This document shows, one piece after another, positions 1 to 8,492 of a DNA stretch of 28,404 nt. The stretch is from contig JAOZSQ010000025.1 of NCBI GenBank assembly GCA_029939595.1, positions 1 to 28,404 of the forward strand, read 5' to 3'. The notes under the pieces are model-generated. The model made no database searches. It saw nothing but the letters and a program-made list of their open reading frames with translations, and was not told the origin of the DNA. Position numbers and translations under genes: made by a program. Source of the DNA: EX4572-165 sp002254885. Its GTDB lineage: Archaea; Thermoplasmatota; E2; DHVEG-1. Each line of letters starts with the position of its first letter. Position 1 is the first letter of the stretch.

Positions 1-2
1 CT

Positions 3-1364
3 GATATTTCGACTGTTGGTTCTTCGCATATGGGGTATGGTTGGGGGAGAGAACCTTGCTTTGTATCCACCAGTTCTACTAATAATCCTCCAATTACGCC
101 ATCTGTTCCGTCTGGCCCCTCATCAGGGAATACAGGTGTTTCATATCAATACTCAACAAGTACAACAGATCCTGATGGCGATAATATAAAATATGGTTGG
201 GACTGGAATGGAGATAGTAATGTTGATGAATGGACAAATTACTACTCTTCTGGAACTCAGGTAACTACTTCTCATTCATGGAGTAGTGCAGGGTCATATT
301 GGGTTAAAGTAATAGCTGAAGATATTCATGGAGCTCAAAGCATTTGGTCATCAGAAAAACTAGTTGTAATCTCAGGAGGTGGCAATAACCCACCAAACAC
401 TCCAAGTACACCATCAGGTCCATCATCAGGGGATGTAGGTGTATCACTACAATATATCTCGAGTACAATAGATCCAGATGGTGATAATGTTAAATATCAT
501 TTAGACACAAATAATGATGGAATTATTGACCATACATCTGGTTTTTATTCCTCAGGAGATACATATTCGATTCAAGTTACTTTTAATAGTCAAGGAACAT
601 ATTATTTAAGGTTTAAGGCTGAGGATATTCATGGTGCTCAGAGCTCATGGTCGGATTCATTAACAGTTACAATTGGTACTGGGGGCAATAACCCACCAAA
701 CACACCAAATAAACCGACGGGATCAACAACTGGTGATATTGGAATCCAATATACATATTCAACAAGTTCAACTGACCCAGATAATGACAATATAAAATAT
801 GGATGGGATATAGATTCAGATAATATCATTGATTATTGGACTGGGTTTTATACCTCAGGTCAAACATGCAGCGTGGGCATTACATTCAGCGCAGCTGGTA
901 CATATCATCTACGTGTTAAAGCAAAAGATTCTGAAAATAGTGAAAGTGCCTTTTCAACAGCATTAACTATCGTGATATCAGGTGGAGGAAATCAACCACC
1001 AAATAAGCCAACTATTACTGGTCCAACACAAGGTAAATCAGGGACAAGGTATGCATATGAGGCAAGGACTACAGATCCAAATGGGGATCAGTTATACTAT
1101 CTTTTTGACTGGGGTGATGGAACAGATAGTGGATGGATAGGACCTTATACTTCTGGGATTTCTGTTTCTGCGGATAATATTTGGAGTAATGGGAATTATC
1201 AAATCAAGGTGAAGGCAAAAGATACAAATAATGCTGAAAGTGAATGGTCAGATCCTTTATCAATATCAATGCCAAAACATAAAACAATCAACAAACCATT
1301 CTTAATTTTCCTAAAGAATCATCCACATATGTTTCCACTAATTCGGCAAATATTTGATCTATAG
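3..1364 (+). CDS. Secreted PKD-repeat protein, 3' part (5' end outside window)
   Basis: The frame is open from the first complete codon (base 3), so the gene starts before the window; the ATG at 30 is probably internal. Residue numbers below count from that ATG. Four PKD-like Ig-fold repeats occupy about residues 22-112, 118-217, 222-317 and 323-415. Each begins with an NNPPNTP-type linker and carries a DPDGDN-like loop, a W/YxSG turn and a final Y-x-V-K-A-x-D strand. The last 30 residues (415-444) form a basic then aromatic/hydrophobic tail (PKHK start, FPLIRQ near the end) like tails on other archaeal PKD proteins, possibly a cell-surface sorting signal. PKD domains are non-catalytic and mediate surface or substrate contact; an upstream catalytic domain, perhaps a peptidase, is likely but not visible. 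A hairpin terminator follows directly. Confidence 0.85.
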   Translation, partial: DISTVGSSHMGYGWGREPCFVSTSSTNNPPITPSVPSGPSSGNTGVSYQYSTSTTDPDGDNIKYGWDWNGDSNVDEWTNYYSSGTQVTTSHSWSSAGSYWVKVIAEDIHGAQSIWSSEKLVVISGGGNNPPNTPSTPSGPSSGDVGVSLQYISSTIDPDGDNVKYHLDTNNDGIIDHTSGFYSSGDTYSIQVTFNSQGTYYLRFKAEDIHGAQSSWSDSLTVTIGTGGNNPPNTPNKPTGSTTGDIGIQYTYSTSSTDPDNDNIKYGWDIDSDNIIDYWTGFYTSGQTCSVGITFSAAGTYHLRVKAKDSENSESAFSTALTIVISGGGNQPPNKPTITGPTQGKSGTRYAYEARTTDPNGDQLYYLFDWGDGTDSGWIGPYTSGISVSADNIWSNGNYQIKVKAKDTNNAESEWSDPLSISMPKHKTINKPFLIFLKNHPHMFPLIRQIFDL

Positions 1365-1397
1365 TAGAGGCATATAACCCTCTATCTTTCTTTATAT
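1365..1397 (+). terminator. Hairpin terminator after PKD gene
   Basis: A 6-bp perfect stem (tagagg at 1365-1370, cctcta at 1379-1384) with an 8-nt loop is followed by a T-rich run. It starts directly after the TAG stop of the PKD gene, as expected for an intrinsic-type terminator. Confidence 0.55.
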
Positions 1398-1472
1398 TAA
1401 ATAAAAAGCCATGTTGTGGGAGAATCTATTTAAAATGTTTTTAGTTTAAACCTTCCAGTAGGGAATGTTATT

Positions 1473-2777
1473 ATGGCGGCAATACTTGGACTCCGAAGAG
1501 AAGATAAAAACAAATGGGAACAAAGGACACCAATCATACCAGATCATATTAAAATACTACATGATAAATATGGTATTCATTCAGTTGTTCAACCATCTCC
1601 AATTCGATCATTTATGGATGATGAATATAAAACAGCTAATGCTTCCTTATCCGAAGATCTTTCTAATTGTCAAGTTATTTTTGCGGTAAAAGAAATTCCA
1701 AAAGAGCTATTTGAACAAAATAAAACCTATGTTTTTTTCTCTCATGTAATAAAAGGTCAACAATACAACATGCCCATGTTAAAGGAATTGATGAAAAAAC
1801 AATGTACTCTTATTGACTATGAAAAAATTGTTGATGAAAATAATAGACGTTTGATTTTTTTTGGAAAATATGCTGGAATTGCAGGAATGGTCGATACATT
1901 ATATACGCTTGGTCAGCGATTAAAAAAACATCAAAATATCTCTAATCCCTTTGAAAGCATTAAAAGAACCTATGAGTATCCAAGTTTAAAGGATATCAAA
2001 AACCATATTTCAGAAATTGGAAATCTGATAAAAACACATGGCTTACCGGAAGAAATCACTCCTTTAATTGTAGGTTTTGCAGGTTATGGAAATGTATCAA
2101 AAGGGGCTCAAGAAATAAATGACCTTTTTCCATTTATAGAAATTTCACCTGATGAGATTTCATCTGTCATAAAAAAACCTTCAAATACATGTGTTTATAA
2201 GGTTGTTTTCAAAGAAGAAGATATGGTTCAGACAAATGATGATTCACATTCATTCAATCTTCAAGAATACTATGAACATCCAGAGCTTTATCATTCCGTA
2301 TTCGATAAATATATTCCATATCTTTCGATTCTTATGAATTGTATCTATTGGGATGAGCGTTACCCACGTCTTATTACAAAAAAACAAATCAAAGAATTCA
2401 GCTCCAAAAAGGAATTGAATCTTCAGGTAATTGGAGATATCAGTGTGGATATAGGTGGAGGTATCGAAGCAACAGCAAAGGTAACAACACCCGATAACCC
2501 GTCCTATGTATACCAACCACAGAGCGACACCATCACAGATAATATGTCCAAGGATGGAATTGCAATTATGGCAGTTGATAATCTTCCCTGTGAGCTTCCA
2601 AAAGATTCATCTGAGGAATTCAGTAATGCTCTTTATCCGTTTATCCCAGCGATAGTAAAAGCAGATTATTCACAATCTTTTGAAGATCTTCAACTCCCTC
2701 CTGAAATAAAAAACGCTGTTATTCTTCATAAAGGATGCTTAACACCATCTTTTGAGTACATCAATAATTATTTATAA
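1473..2777 (+). CDS. Lysine-ketoglutarate reductase (LKR half of AASS)
   Basis: Catalyses reductive condensation of lysine and 2-oxoglutarate to saccharopine, the first step of the saccharopine route of lysine breakdown, presumably in the cytoplasm. The whole 434-residue protein matches the LKR part of eukaryotic aminoadipate semialdehyde synthase from memory: an AlaDH/PNT-type N-terminus (REDKNKWEQRTP, residues 10-20), FFSHVIKGQ (88-96), LIDYEKIVD (113-121), a GxxGYGNVSKGAQ nucleotide-binding segment (201-213), then EYYEHPELY, IYWDERYPRL and DNLPCELP blocks. K73 (AVKE) and H91 (FSHVIK) correspond to the catalytic Lys/His pair described for fungal saccharopine dehydrogenase. The start has a weak GGGA-type RBS. 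The saccharopine dehydrogenase follows 54 bp downstream on the same strand. A biosynthetic direction is possible, but LKR-type sequence and pairing with an SDH favour degradation. Confidence 0.88.
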   Translation: MAAILGLRREDKNKWEQRTPIIPDHIKILHDKYGIHSVVQPSPIRSFMDDEYKTANASLSEDLSNCQVIFAVKEIPKELFEQNKTYVFFSHVIKGQQYNMPMLKELMKKQCTLIDYEKIVDENNRRLIFFGKYAGIAGMVDTLYTLGQRLKKHQNISNPFESIKRTYEYPSLKDIKNHISEIGNLIKTHGLPEEITPLIVGFAGYGNVSKGAQEINDLFPFIEISPDEISSVIKKPSNTCVYKVVFKEEDMVQTNDDSHSFNLQEYYEHPELYHSVFDKYIPYLSILMNCIYWDERYPRLITKKQIKEFSSKKELNLQVIGDISVDIGGGIEATAKVTTPDNPSYVYQPQSDTITDNMSKDGIAIMAVDNLPCELPKDSSEEFSNALYPFIPAIVKADYSQSFEDLQLPPEIKNAVILHKGCLTPSFEYINNYL

Positions 2778-2831
2778 ACCATATTTATTGAACGCTTCTC
2801 AATAATTGTTATCAATTTAGGTGAAAATAAA

Positions 2832-4154
2832 ATGAAAAACGTATTAATCCTTGGAGCCGGAATGGTATCTCGACCCATCGTTCATTACTTATTAGATCAA
2901 CCTGATATTTTTGTAACAATGGCAAGTAGAACTGTTAGTAAAGCTGAAAAAATCATAAATAATCATCAAGATGGACAGCCATTAGCACTTGATATATCTG
3001 ATGATTCTAGACTTGAAGAACTTGTTACAAAATCAGATGTGATTGTTAGTTTATTACCTTATTCGTATCATGTTAAAGTAGCAAAATTTTGTATCAAGCA
3101 TCATAAACATCTAGTTACAACATCATATGTTAGCGATGAAATGAAAGCTCTTGATGCAGAGGCAAAAAAAGCACAAATTCTCATTTTAAATGAATGTGGA
3201 CTTGACCCTGGTATTGATCACATGTCTGCAATGAAAATCATACATCAGGTAATGCAAAACAATGGAAAGATAACAAGTTTTCGATCAACAACTGGTGCTC
3301 TTCCATCGCATGAAGCTAATACTAATCCTTTTGGATATAAATTCTCATGGTCACCAAGAGGTGTATTACTTGCATCACGAAATCCAGCAAAATGGTTAGA
3401 AGATGGAAAAATTGTTAGTATTCCTGGTGAACAACTCTTTGAAAATTACTATCTGAAAGATGTTGAAAATGTTGGAACATTTGAAAACTATCCAAATCGA
3501 GATAGTGTTTCATACAAAGATATCTATGGTTTAAAAGACGCTGATACTGTGTATCGTGGGACATTTCGGATATCTGGATGGTGTGAAACTCTTAGATCTA
3601 TTGCAAAAATGGGATGGTTAAAAGAAAATAAGATTGAAGGATTTACCGGAGAAACTTTTGGAGATCTCACTTGTAAATTAGTAAATGCCAGTAACGGCGA
3701 TGATCTTTCAGAAAAAACAGCAGAATTCCTTGATTTAAAACCATATTCAGCAGTTATGAAACGATTGCAATGGCTGGGTCTTTTCAGTGATAAGAAATTG
3801 CCAGAAGGTAAAGATGCACCTATTGATCATCTTAATATGTTAACTCTTGAAAAAATGTCATTAGATGAATATGAACGTGACATGATTGTAATGCACCATG
3901 AGTTTATTGCTGAGTATAAGGATAAAAAAGAATCTATTACTTCCACTCTTGTAAATTATGGAATTCCAGGTGAAGATTCAGCTGTTGCTCGAACTGTTGC
4001 ACTTCCGGCAGCAATTGCTGTAAAGATGATTCTAAACAATGTTATAACATTAACGGGGGTTCATATTCCAATAGATCCTGATATTTACAACCCAATACTT
4101 GATGAACTGGAAACAATGGATGTTACATTCATAGAAAAAGAAGAATTATTGTAG
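2832..4154 (+). CDS. Saccharopine dehydrogenase, glutamate-forming (SDH half of AASS, Lys9-like)
   Basis: Oxidises saccharopine to 2-aminoadipate 6-semialdehyde and glutamate, the second step after LKR. The 440-residue protein begins with a Rossmann fold (LILGAGMVSRP, residues 5-15), followed by VIVSLLPY (70-77), LDPGIDHM (124-131), the FSWSPRGVL block (171-179) and YPNRDS-x-x-Y, all landmarks of the SDH domain of AASS and of yeast Lys9. Length agrees with stand-alone Lys9-type enzymes. RBS GGTGA lies about 10 nt before the ATG, and the 54-bp gap to LKR argues for one operon. In animals and plants the two activities are fused in one polypeptide; here they are separate genes in the same order. 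The next enzyme, an aminoadipate-semialdehyde dehydrogenase, is not in the window. Confidence 0.88.
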   Translation: MKNVLILGAGMVSRPIVHYLLDQPDIFVTMASRTVSKAEKIINNHQDGQPLALDISDDSRLEELVTKSDVIVSLLPYSYHVKVAKFCIKHHKHLVTTSYVSDEMKALDAEAKKAQILILNECGLDPGIDHMSAMKIIHQVMQNNGKITSFRSTTGALPSHEANTNPFGYKFSWSPRGVLLASRNPAKWLEDGKIVSIPGEQLFENYYLKDVENVGTFENYPNRDSVSYKDIYGLKDADTVYRGTFRISGWCETLRSIAKMGWLKENKIEGFTGETFGDLTCKLVNASNGDDLSEKTAEFLDLKPYSAVMKRLQWLGLFSDKKLPEGKDAPIDHLNMLTLEKMSLDEYERDMIVMHHEFIAEYKDKKESITSTLVNYGIPGEDSAVARTVALPAAIAVKMILNNVITLTGVHIPIDPDIYNPILDELETMDVTFIEKEELL

Positions 4155-4200
4155 GATCAACATAATTAATATTTCATATGTTTGCCCTTCAGAAAATTTA

Positions 4201-4245
4201 TATCTTTAAATAAGATATATTATATATAAAATAGGGGAAATACAT
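4201..4245 (+). promoter_or_regulatory. Promoter/RBS of the protease operon
   Basis: An A/T-rich TATA-like block (tttaaata near 4205-4212, and tatatataa at 4221-4229) precedes a clear AGGGGA Shine-Dalgarno at 4233-4238, 7 nt before the ATG at 4246. Either TATA-like block could set the start site, so the promoter assignment is tentative while the RBS is firm. Confidence 0.45.
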
Positions 4246-6114
4246 ATGAAAAAAATATTAGTTAGCATGATTATTTTCTTATTTATTCTACAAGGAATGA
4301 TTAATATATCGGCATATTCTTCTGAGGATAAATATCAAAAAGAGGCATTAGAATTTTCAATGCCAACGCTTGTTGTTGAGAACGAATGTTCAGTTATTGA
4401 GATAAATGATGCAGATCAATATGCAAGATATCCTGGTGAGTCATTACGTCCAATGATAATTAGGTCTTATTCATATCCTTTTGGAACAATAATTGAAGAT
4501 ATTAAAGTTGAGTTTTCAAATCCTCAAACAATTACTTTAACAAAACCATTAGCAAGGAAAGCATCACCTCAAACAATATATCAAGGATCAACAATTTCAA
4601 TGCCATTACAAGAACCCGGATCAATTCTAGATGAATCCTATCAATATACAATAGACACAGGGATTAAAGATGGTCAACATGTTGTTTATCTTAACCTTTA
4701 TATTTCACCAGTAAGTTATGAACAGGATTCACAAAAAACAATTATGTATACTGTTGCAGATGTTACTATTGAAAGGACATTACCAAAGAACCCTGTATCA
4801 TTTCCTGATGAGTACGATATGGTAATAATCGCACCTGAAAGTTTTTCAGATAATATTCAACCATTAATTGAACATAAAAACTCTATTGGAATTGAAACAT
4901 TTTTTAAGTCATGTGAAAATATTTATGATTCATACTCAGGAATTGATGATGCTGAAAAAATAAAATATTTCATCAAGGATGCCATTGAATCATATGGAAT
5001 AGAGTATGTCCTACTTGTTGGTGGAAGAAATGGCGGGATATTTGAAGAGAAATGGCATGTGCCAGTACGTTACTCACATGTAAATGATGGTGCAGAAGGC
5101 AGCTTCATCAGCGATCTTTATTATGCAGATATATACAATGAAACAGGCGCGTTTGCAACATGGGATACAGATGGAAATGGAGTTTTTGCAGAATGGAACT
5201 TATTTAGAAAAGATAACTTGGGATTAATACCTGATGTTTATCTTGGAAGAATTCCCTGTGGCAATGCAAAAGAAGTAACAATAATGGTTGATAAAATTAT
5301 TACTTATGAGACAACAAATAAAGAATCATGGTTTTATGATATGGTTGTTGTAGGTGGTGATTCTGCACATGTGGAAGGGGACATATACTATGAAGGGGAG
5401 GAAGAAAACAAACAAGCCCTTCTCTATATGAAGAATTTTACGGGAACACATTGTTGGACATCAGATCAGACATTCACAGGAAAAGAGGATGTAATGGATG
5501 CAATTTCTGAGGGTTGTGGATTCTTATTTTTTGATGGACATGCAAGTGTTGCAAAATGGTCAACACATCCACCAAGAGATACAAATATTTGGATTGAAGG
5601 ACCTGATGTTTTTGATATGAAAGATCTTCAAAATGGAGATAAATTCTCTGTTTGTGTAGTTGGAGGATGTCATATTGCCCAATTCAACGTAAGTCTTCAT
5701 AACATTGTTAGAGACATCATAAAATATGGAATTAAAGGATATTTCTTTGAAGCACCATTCAAATTTTATTACCTTGAATGGGTTCCTAAATGTTGGTCCT
5801 GGCAACTTGCCTCAATGAAAGAAGGGGGATCCATTGCAACATTAGGGTATACTGGCCTAGATTGGTTTGCAATTGGAGATTATAATGAAGATGGTATTCC
5901 AGATTGCACTCAGTCTTACTCTGGATTTATGAACACGCATTTCTTTAAAAACTATGGAGAAAATAACATTCATATTTTAGGACAAGCTCATACTCAAACC
6001 ATTATAGATTTTATTAATACTCATCCTCCGATGAATTATGAGCTTGATTGTAAAACCGTAGAAGAGTTTGTTCTTTTAGGCGATCCATCTCTTCATATGG
6101 TGGCATCATTATGA
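4246..6114 (+). CDS. Secreted C25 (gingipain-like) cysteine peptidase
   Basis: Extracellular endopeptidase of the gingipain family. A signal peptide covers about residues 1-23 (MKK, hydrophobic core, ISA-Y). Residues about 35-180 are a beta-rich propeptide-like region, and the catalytic domain runs from about 188 to 620. The catalytic His is in FFDGHA (H432) and the Cys in VVGGCHIAQF (C475), the same order and spacing as gingipain His/Cys. A DTDGNG loop (307-312) looks Ca-binding. The protein ends just after LGDPSL, the usual C-terminus of the C25 catalytic domain, so it lacks the PKD repeats and tail seen on neighbours. Its TGA stop overlaps the ATG of the M14 gene (ATGA), so the two are translationally coupled. 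Paralogues lie at 18720 and 25713. Substrate preference cannot be read from sequence. Confidence 0.9.
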   Translation: MKKILVSMIIFLFILQGMINISAYSSEDKYQKEALEFSMPTLVVENECSVIEINDADQYARYPGESLRPMIIRSYSYPFGTIIEDIKVEFSNPQTITLTKPLARKASPQTIYQGSTISMPLQEPGSILDESYQYTIDTGIKDGQHVVYLNLYISPVSYEQDSQKTIMYTVADVTIERTLPKNPVSFPDEYDMVIIAPESFSDNIQPLIEHKNSIGIETFFKSCENIYDSYSGIDDAEKIKYFIKDAIESYGIEYVLLVGGRNGGIFEEKWHVPVRYSHVNDGAEGSFISDLYYADIYNETGAFATWDTDGNGVFAEWNLFRKDNLGLIPDVYLGRIPCGNAKEVTIMVDKIITYETTNKESWFYDMVVVGGDSAHVEGDIYYEGEEENKQALLYMKNFTGTHCWTSDQTFTGKEDVMDAISEGCGFLFFDGHASVAKWSTHPPRDTNIWIEGPDVFDMKDLQNGDKFSVCVVGGCHIAQFNVSLHNIVRDIIKYGIKGYFFEAPFKFYYLEWVPKCWSWQLASMKEGGSIATLGYTGLDWFAIGDYNEDGIPDCTQSYSGFMNTHFFKNYGENNIHILGQAHTQTIIDFINTHPPMNYELDCKTVEEFVLLGDPSLHMVASL

Positions 6115-8435
6115 AAAAATTAACATTATTAATTTCTGTATTAATGATCATTACATCGATAAATGTAATTGGACAACCATATAATGACAATCAAGATTTG
6201 ATACAAAACGATATAGTGGATCAACCATCATTATATCGTATATCACCACCTATTTTAATGGATGATTTACCTAGAACCGCTGAAATTGTTGGGGGAAATC
6301 CTGGGAGTTATCATGACGTTATAATGGATGAAAAATCAATAGATATCTTACAAGAAAAAGGATATCAAGTTGATGTAACAATAAAGAATTTTGAAAATCC
6401 TTCATTAAATCTTGTTAATCAATATCGCACATTCGAAGAAATCATATCATTTTTAGAGTCCATTAATCAGAATCATCCTGAAATAACTGATTTGTTTAGT
6501 ATTGGAAAAAGCATTGAAAATAGAGATATATGGTGTCTTGAAATCTCGGATAACCCTGGTTTAGATGAAAATGAACCTGAAATATTATATTTAGGTCTGC
6601 ATCATGCACGTGAATGGCCAACAATTGAAATTTGTTTACAGCTAGCAGAAGATATAACCGATGGTTTTATTGATAATATTACTATTCAGCAACTTGTAAG
6701 CAATCGAAGAATCTGGATTGTGCCTTGTGTAAATCCTGATGGATATGTATATGATCATGATATAAATCAAGGAACTCAATGGTGGAGAAAAAACAGGCAT
6801 TATATAGATTCATATGATACTTATGGTATTGATTTAAACCGCAATTATGGCGGATCAACAAATGGAGACCCTAATGGAATGTGGGGTTCTTTGGGGATGA
6901 GTCATAATCCAACTTCTGATGTATATTGTGGTGCAAAACCATTTTCAGAACCTGAAACTGATGTAGTAAAAGAATTTTTCTTAACTCATAATATCTGTGC
7001 TTGTATTTCATGGCATACCTATTCTGAACTGGTAATGTGGCCATGGGGTTATACTGGTGATGTTATTACTCCTCATAATGATTATATTAGTGAAGTAGGA
7101 ATTGAAATCGCATCACGTATCACAAAACAGAGTGGAACAGGTACATATGACCCAACTCAAGCAGCAGGACTTTATCCAACAGCAGGAGATACCACTGATT
7201 GGATGTATGGATATAGTCATTATGTAAAAGGAAAACCTTGTTTTGCATATACTATTGAAGCATGTACTTCATTTCATCCAGATCAAAATGTTTTAGAGCA
7301 AGTATGTAAAGAAAATGTTGATGGTGCCCTTTATCTTTTAAATGAAGCAGGCATAATTGATGATCTTAAACCAATGGTTCTTCCCCCAGTTATTGATAAT
7401 ATTTCAGAAGTTAATGAAAATCTTCTTACAATATCATGGGAAAACATGAATCCATTATCAGATCCAATAAAATTTGAGATTCAGGAATATTACAATTTGA
7501 ATTTAATCGCTGATGATGCAGAACAACAAACAGATACTGTTTACCTTGAAGGTTTTACAATATCGGATGAAAGGTCACATTCAGGTTCAAATAGCTACTA
7601 TGCACATTCAGAAGACAATTCAATATCAACTATTACATCAGTTTATCCATTGTACATAAATCAATCAATGGACCTTAGTTTTTATTGCTTTTATGATATT
7701 GAGAAAGATTACGATAAATCCTTTGTTGAAATAAGTACCGATGGTAGAAACTATAATGTAATTGACATGTTCACAGGTTCCTCAGATGGATGGATTTTAA
7801 GGGAATATTCACTTGATAAATATATGGGAAAATCTGTTTTTTTCAGATTTAGATATTCAACAGATGATGCTACTCTTAGTGAAGGCTTTTATGTTGATGA
7901 TATCTTCCCAATTGCAAGTTATGAGATAATCAGCTCATTAAAAGATGATATCACTCAAAAGCATTATACTATTCAGAGAAATATAAATGATCAATTTTAT
8001 TACAATGTACGTGGCTATAATGAATTATTTGGATGGGGTGATTATGGCATGTTAAAACCAATTGATGGAACACTCAATGACAATATTGCTCCAAATAAAC
8101 CAAGTATCATGGGCCCAAAACAAGGAAAACCTGGGGATCTATGTTATTATGAAATAAATTCTATTGACCCTGACGATAATCAAGTGTATTATTATATTTC
8201 ATGGGGTGATGGATATTTTGATGAGTGGATTGGTCCATTTAACTCAGGGGAAAAACAAACTGTAAGTCATACCTGGGAACAAAAAGGAGATTATACAATT
8301 GAGATTCGATCCAAAGATATTTTTGATGCAAAAAGCGAATGGGCAAGCTATCAAATCACGCTTCAAAAAGCTAAATATCTATCGCCAATATGGGAACAAA
8401 TAATTAATTTTTTCTCCCTATTTCTCTTATATTAA
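6111..8435 (+). CDS. Secreted M14 zinc carboxypeptidase with MAM/ImmA-like and PKD domains
   Basis: Removes C-terminal residues from peptides outside the cell. Signal peptide about 1-21. The M14 domain spans about 105-410 and keeps every key residue: HAREW (zinc ligands H165 and E168), WRK (R226, substrate carboxylate), LNRN (N243, R244), SWHTYSE (third zinc ligand H302), DWMYGY (Y366) and TIEA (catalytic E383). Residues about 465-600 resemble the jelly-roll domain of immune inhibitor A/MAM-type secreted proteins (SFVEISTDG, FFRFRYSTDD, GFYVDDI). A PKD domain covers 660-750, and the last 24 residues (751-774) are an aromatic/hydrophobic tail after LQKAK. Coupled by a 4-bp overlap to the C25 gene, suggesting endo- and exopeptidase act on the same substrates. 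The next gene is convergent. Confidence 0.93.
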   Translation: MKKLTLLISVLMIITSINVIGQPYNDNQDLIQNDIVDQPSLYRISPPILMDDLPRTAEIVGGNPGSYHDVIMDEKSIDILQEKGYQVDVTIKNFENPSLNLVNQYRTFEEIISFLESINQNHPEITDLFSIGKSIENRDIWCLEISDNPGLDENEPEILYLGLHHAREWPTIEICLQLAEDITDGFIDNITIQQLVSNRRIWIVPCVNPDGYVYDHDINQGTQWWRKNRHYIDSYDTYGIDLNRNYGGSTNGDPNGMWGSLGMSHNPTSDVYCGAKPFSEPETDVVKEFFLTHNICACISWHTYSELVMWPWGYTGDVITPHNDYISEVGIEIASRITKQSGTGTYDPTQAAGLYPTAGDTTDWMYGYSHYVKGKPCFAYTIEACTSFHPDQNVLEQVCKENVDGALYLLNEAGIIDDLKPMVLPPVIDNISEVNENLLTISWENMNPLSDPIKFEIQEYYNLNLIADDAEQQTDTVYLEGFTISDERSHSGSNSYYAHSEDNSISTITSVYPLYINQSMDLSFYCFYDIEKDYDKSFVEISTDGRNYNVIDMFTGSSDGWILREYSLDKYMGKSVFFRFRYSTDDATLSEGFYVDDIFPIASYEIISSLKDDITQKHYTIQRNINDQFYYNVRGYNELFGWGDYGMLKPIDGTLNDNIAPNKPSIMGPKQGKPGDLCYYEINSIDPDDNQVYYYISWGDGYFDEWIGPFNSGEKQTVSHTWEQKGDYTIEIRSKDIFDAKSEWASYQITLQKAKYLSPIWEQIINFFSLFLLY

Positions 8436-8492
8436 TGGTAATATAGAACAATGAAATGTTGTGTAATATCCATAAAAAACAACATAGTAATT

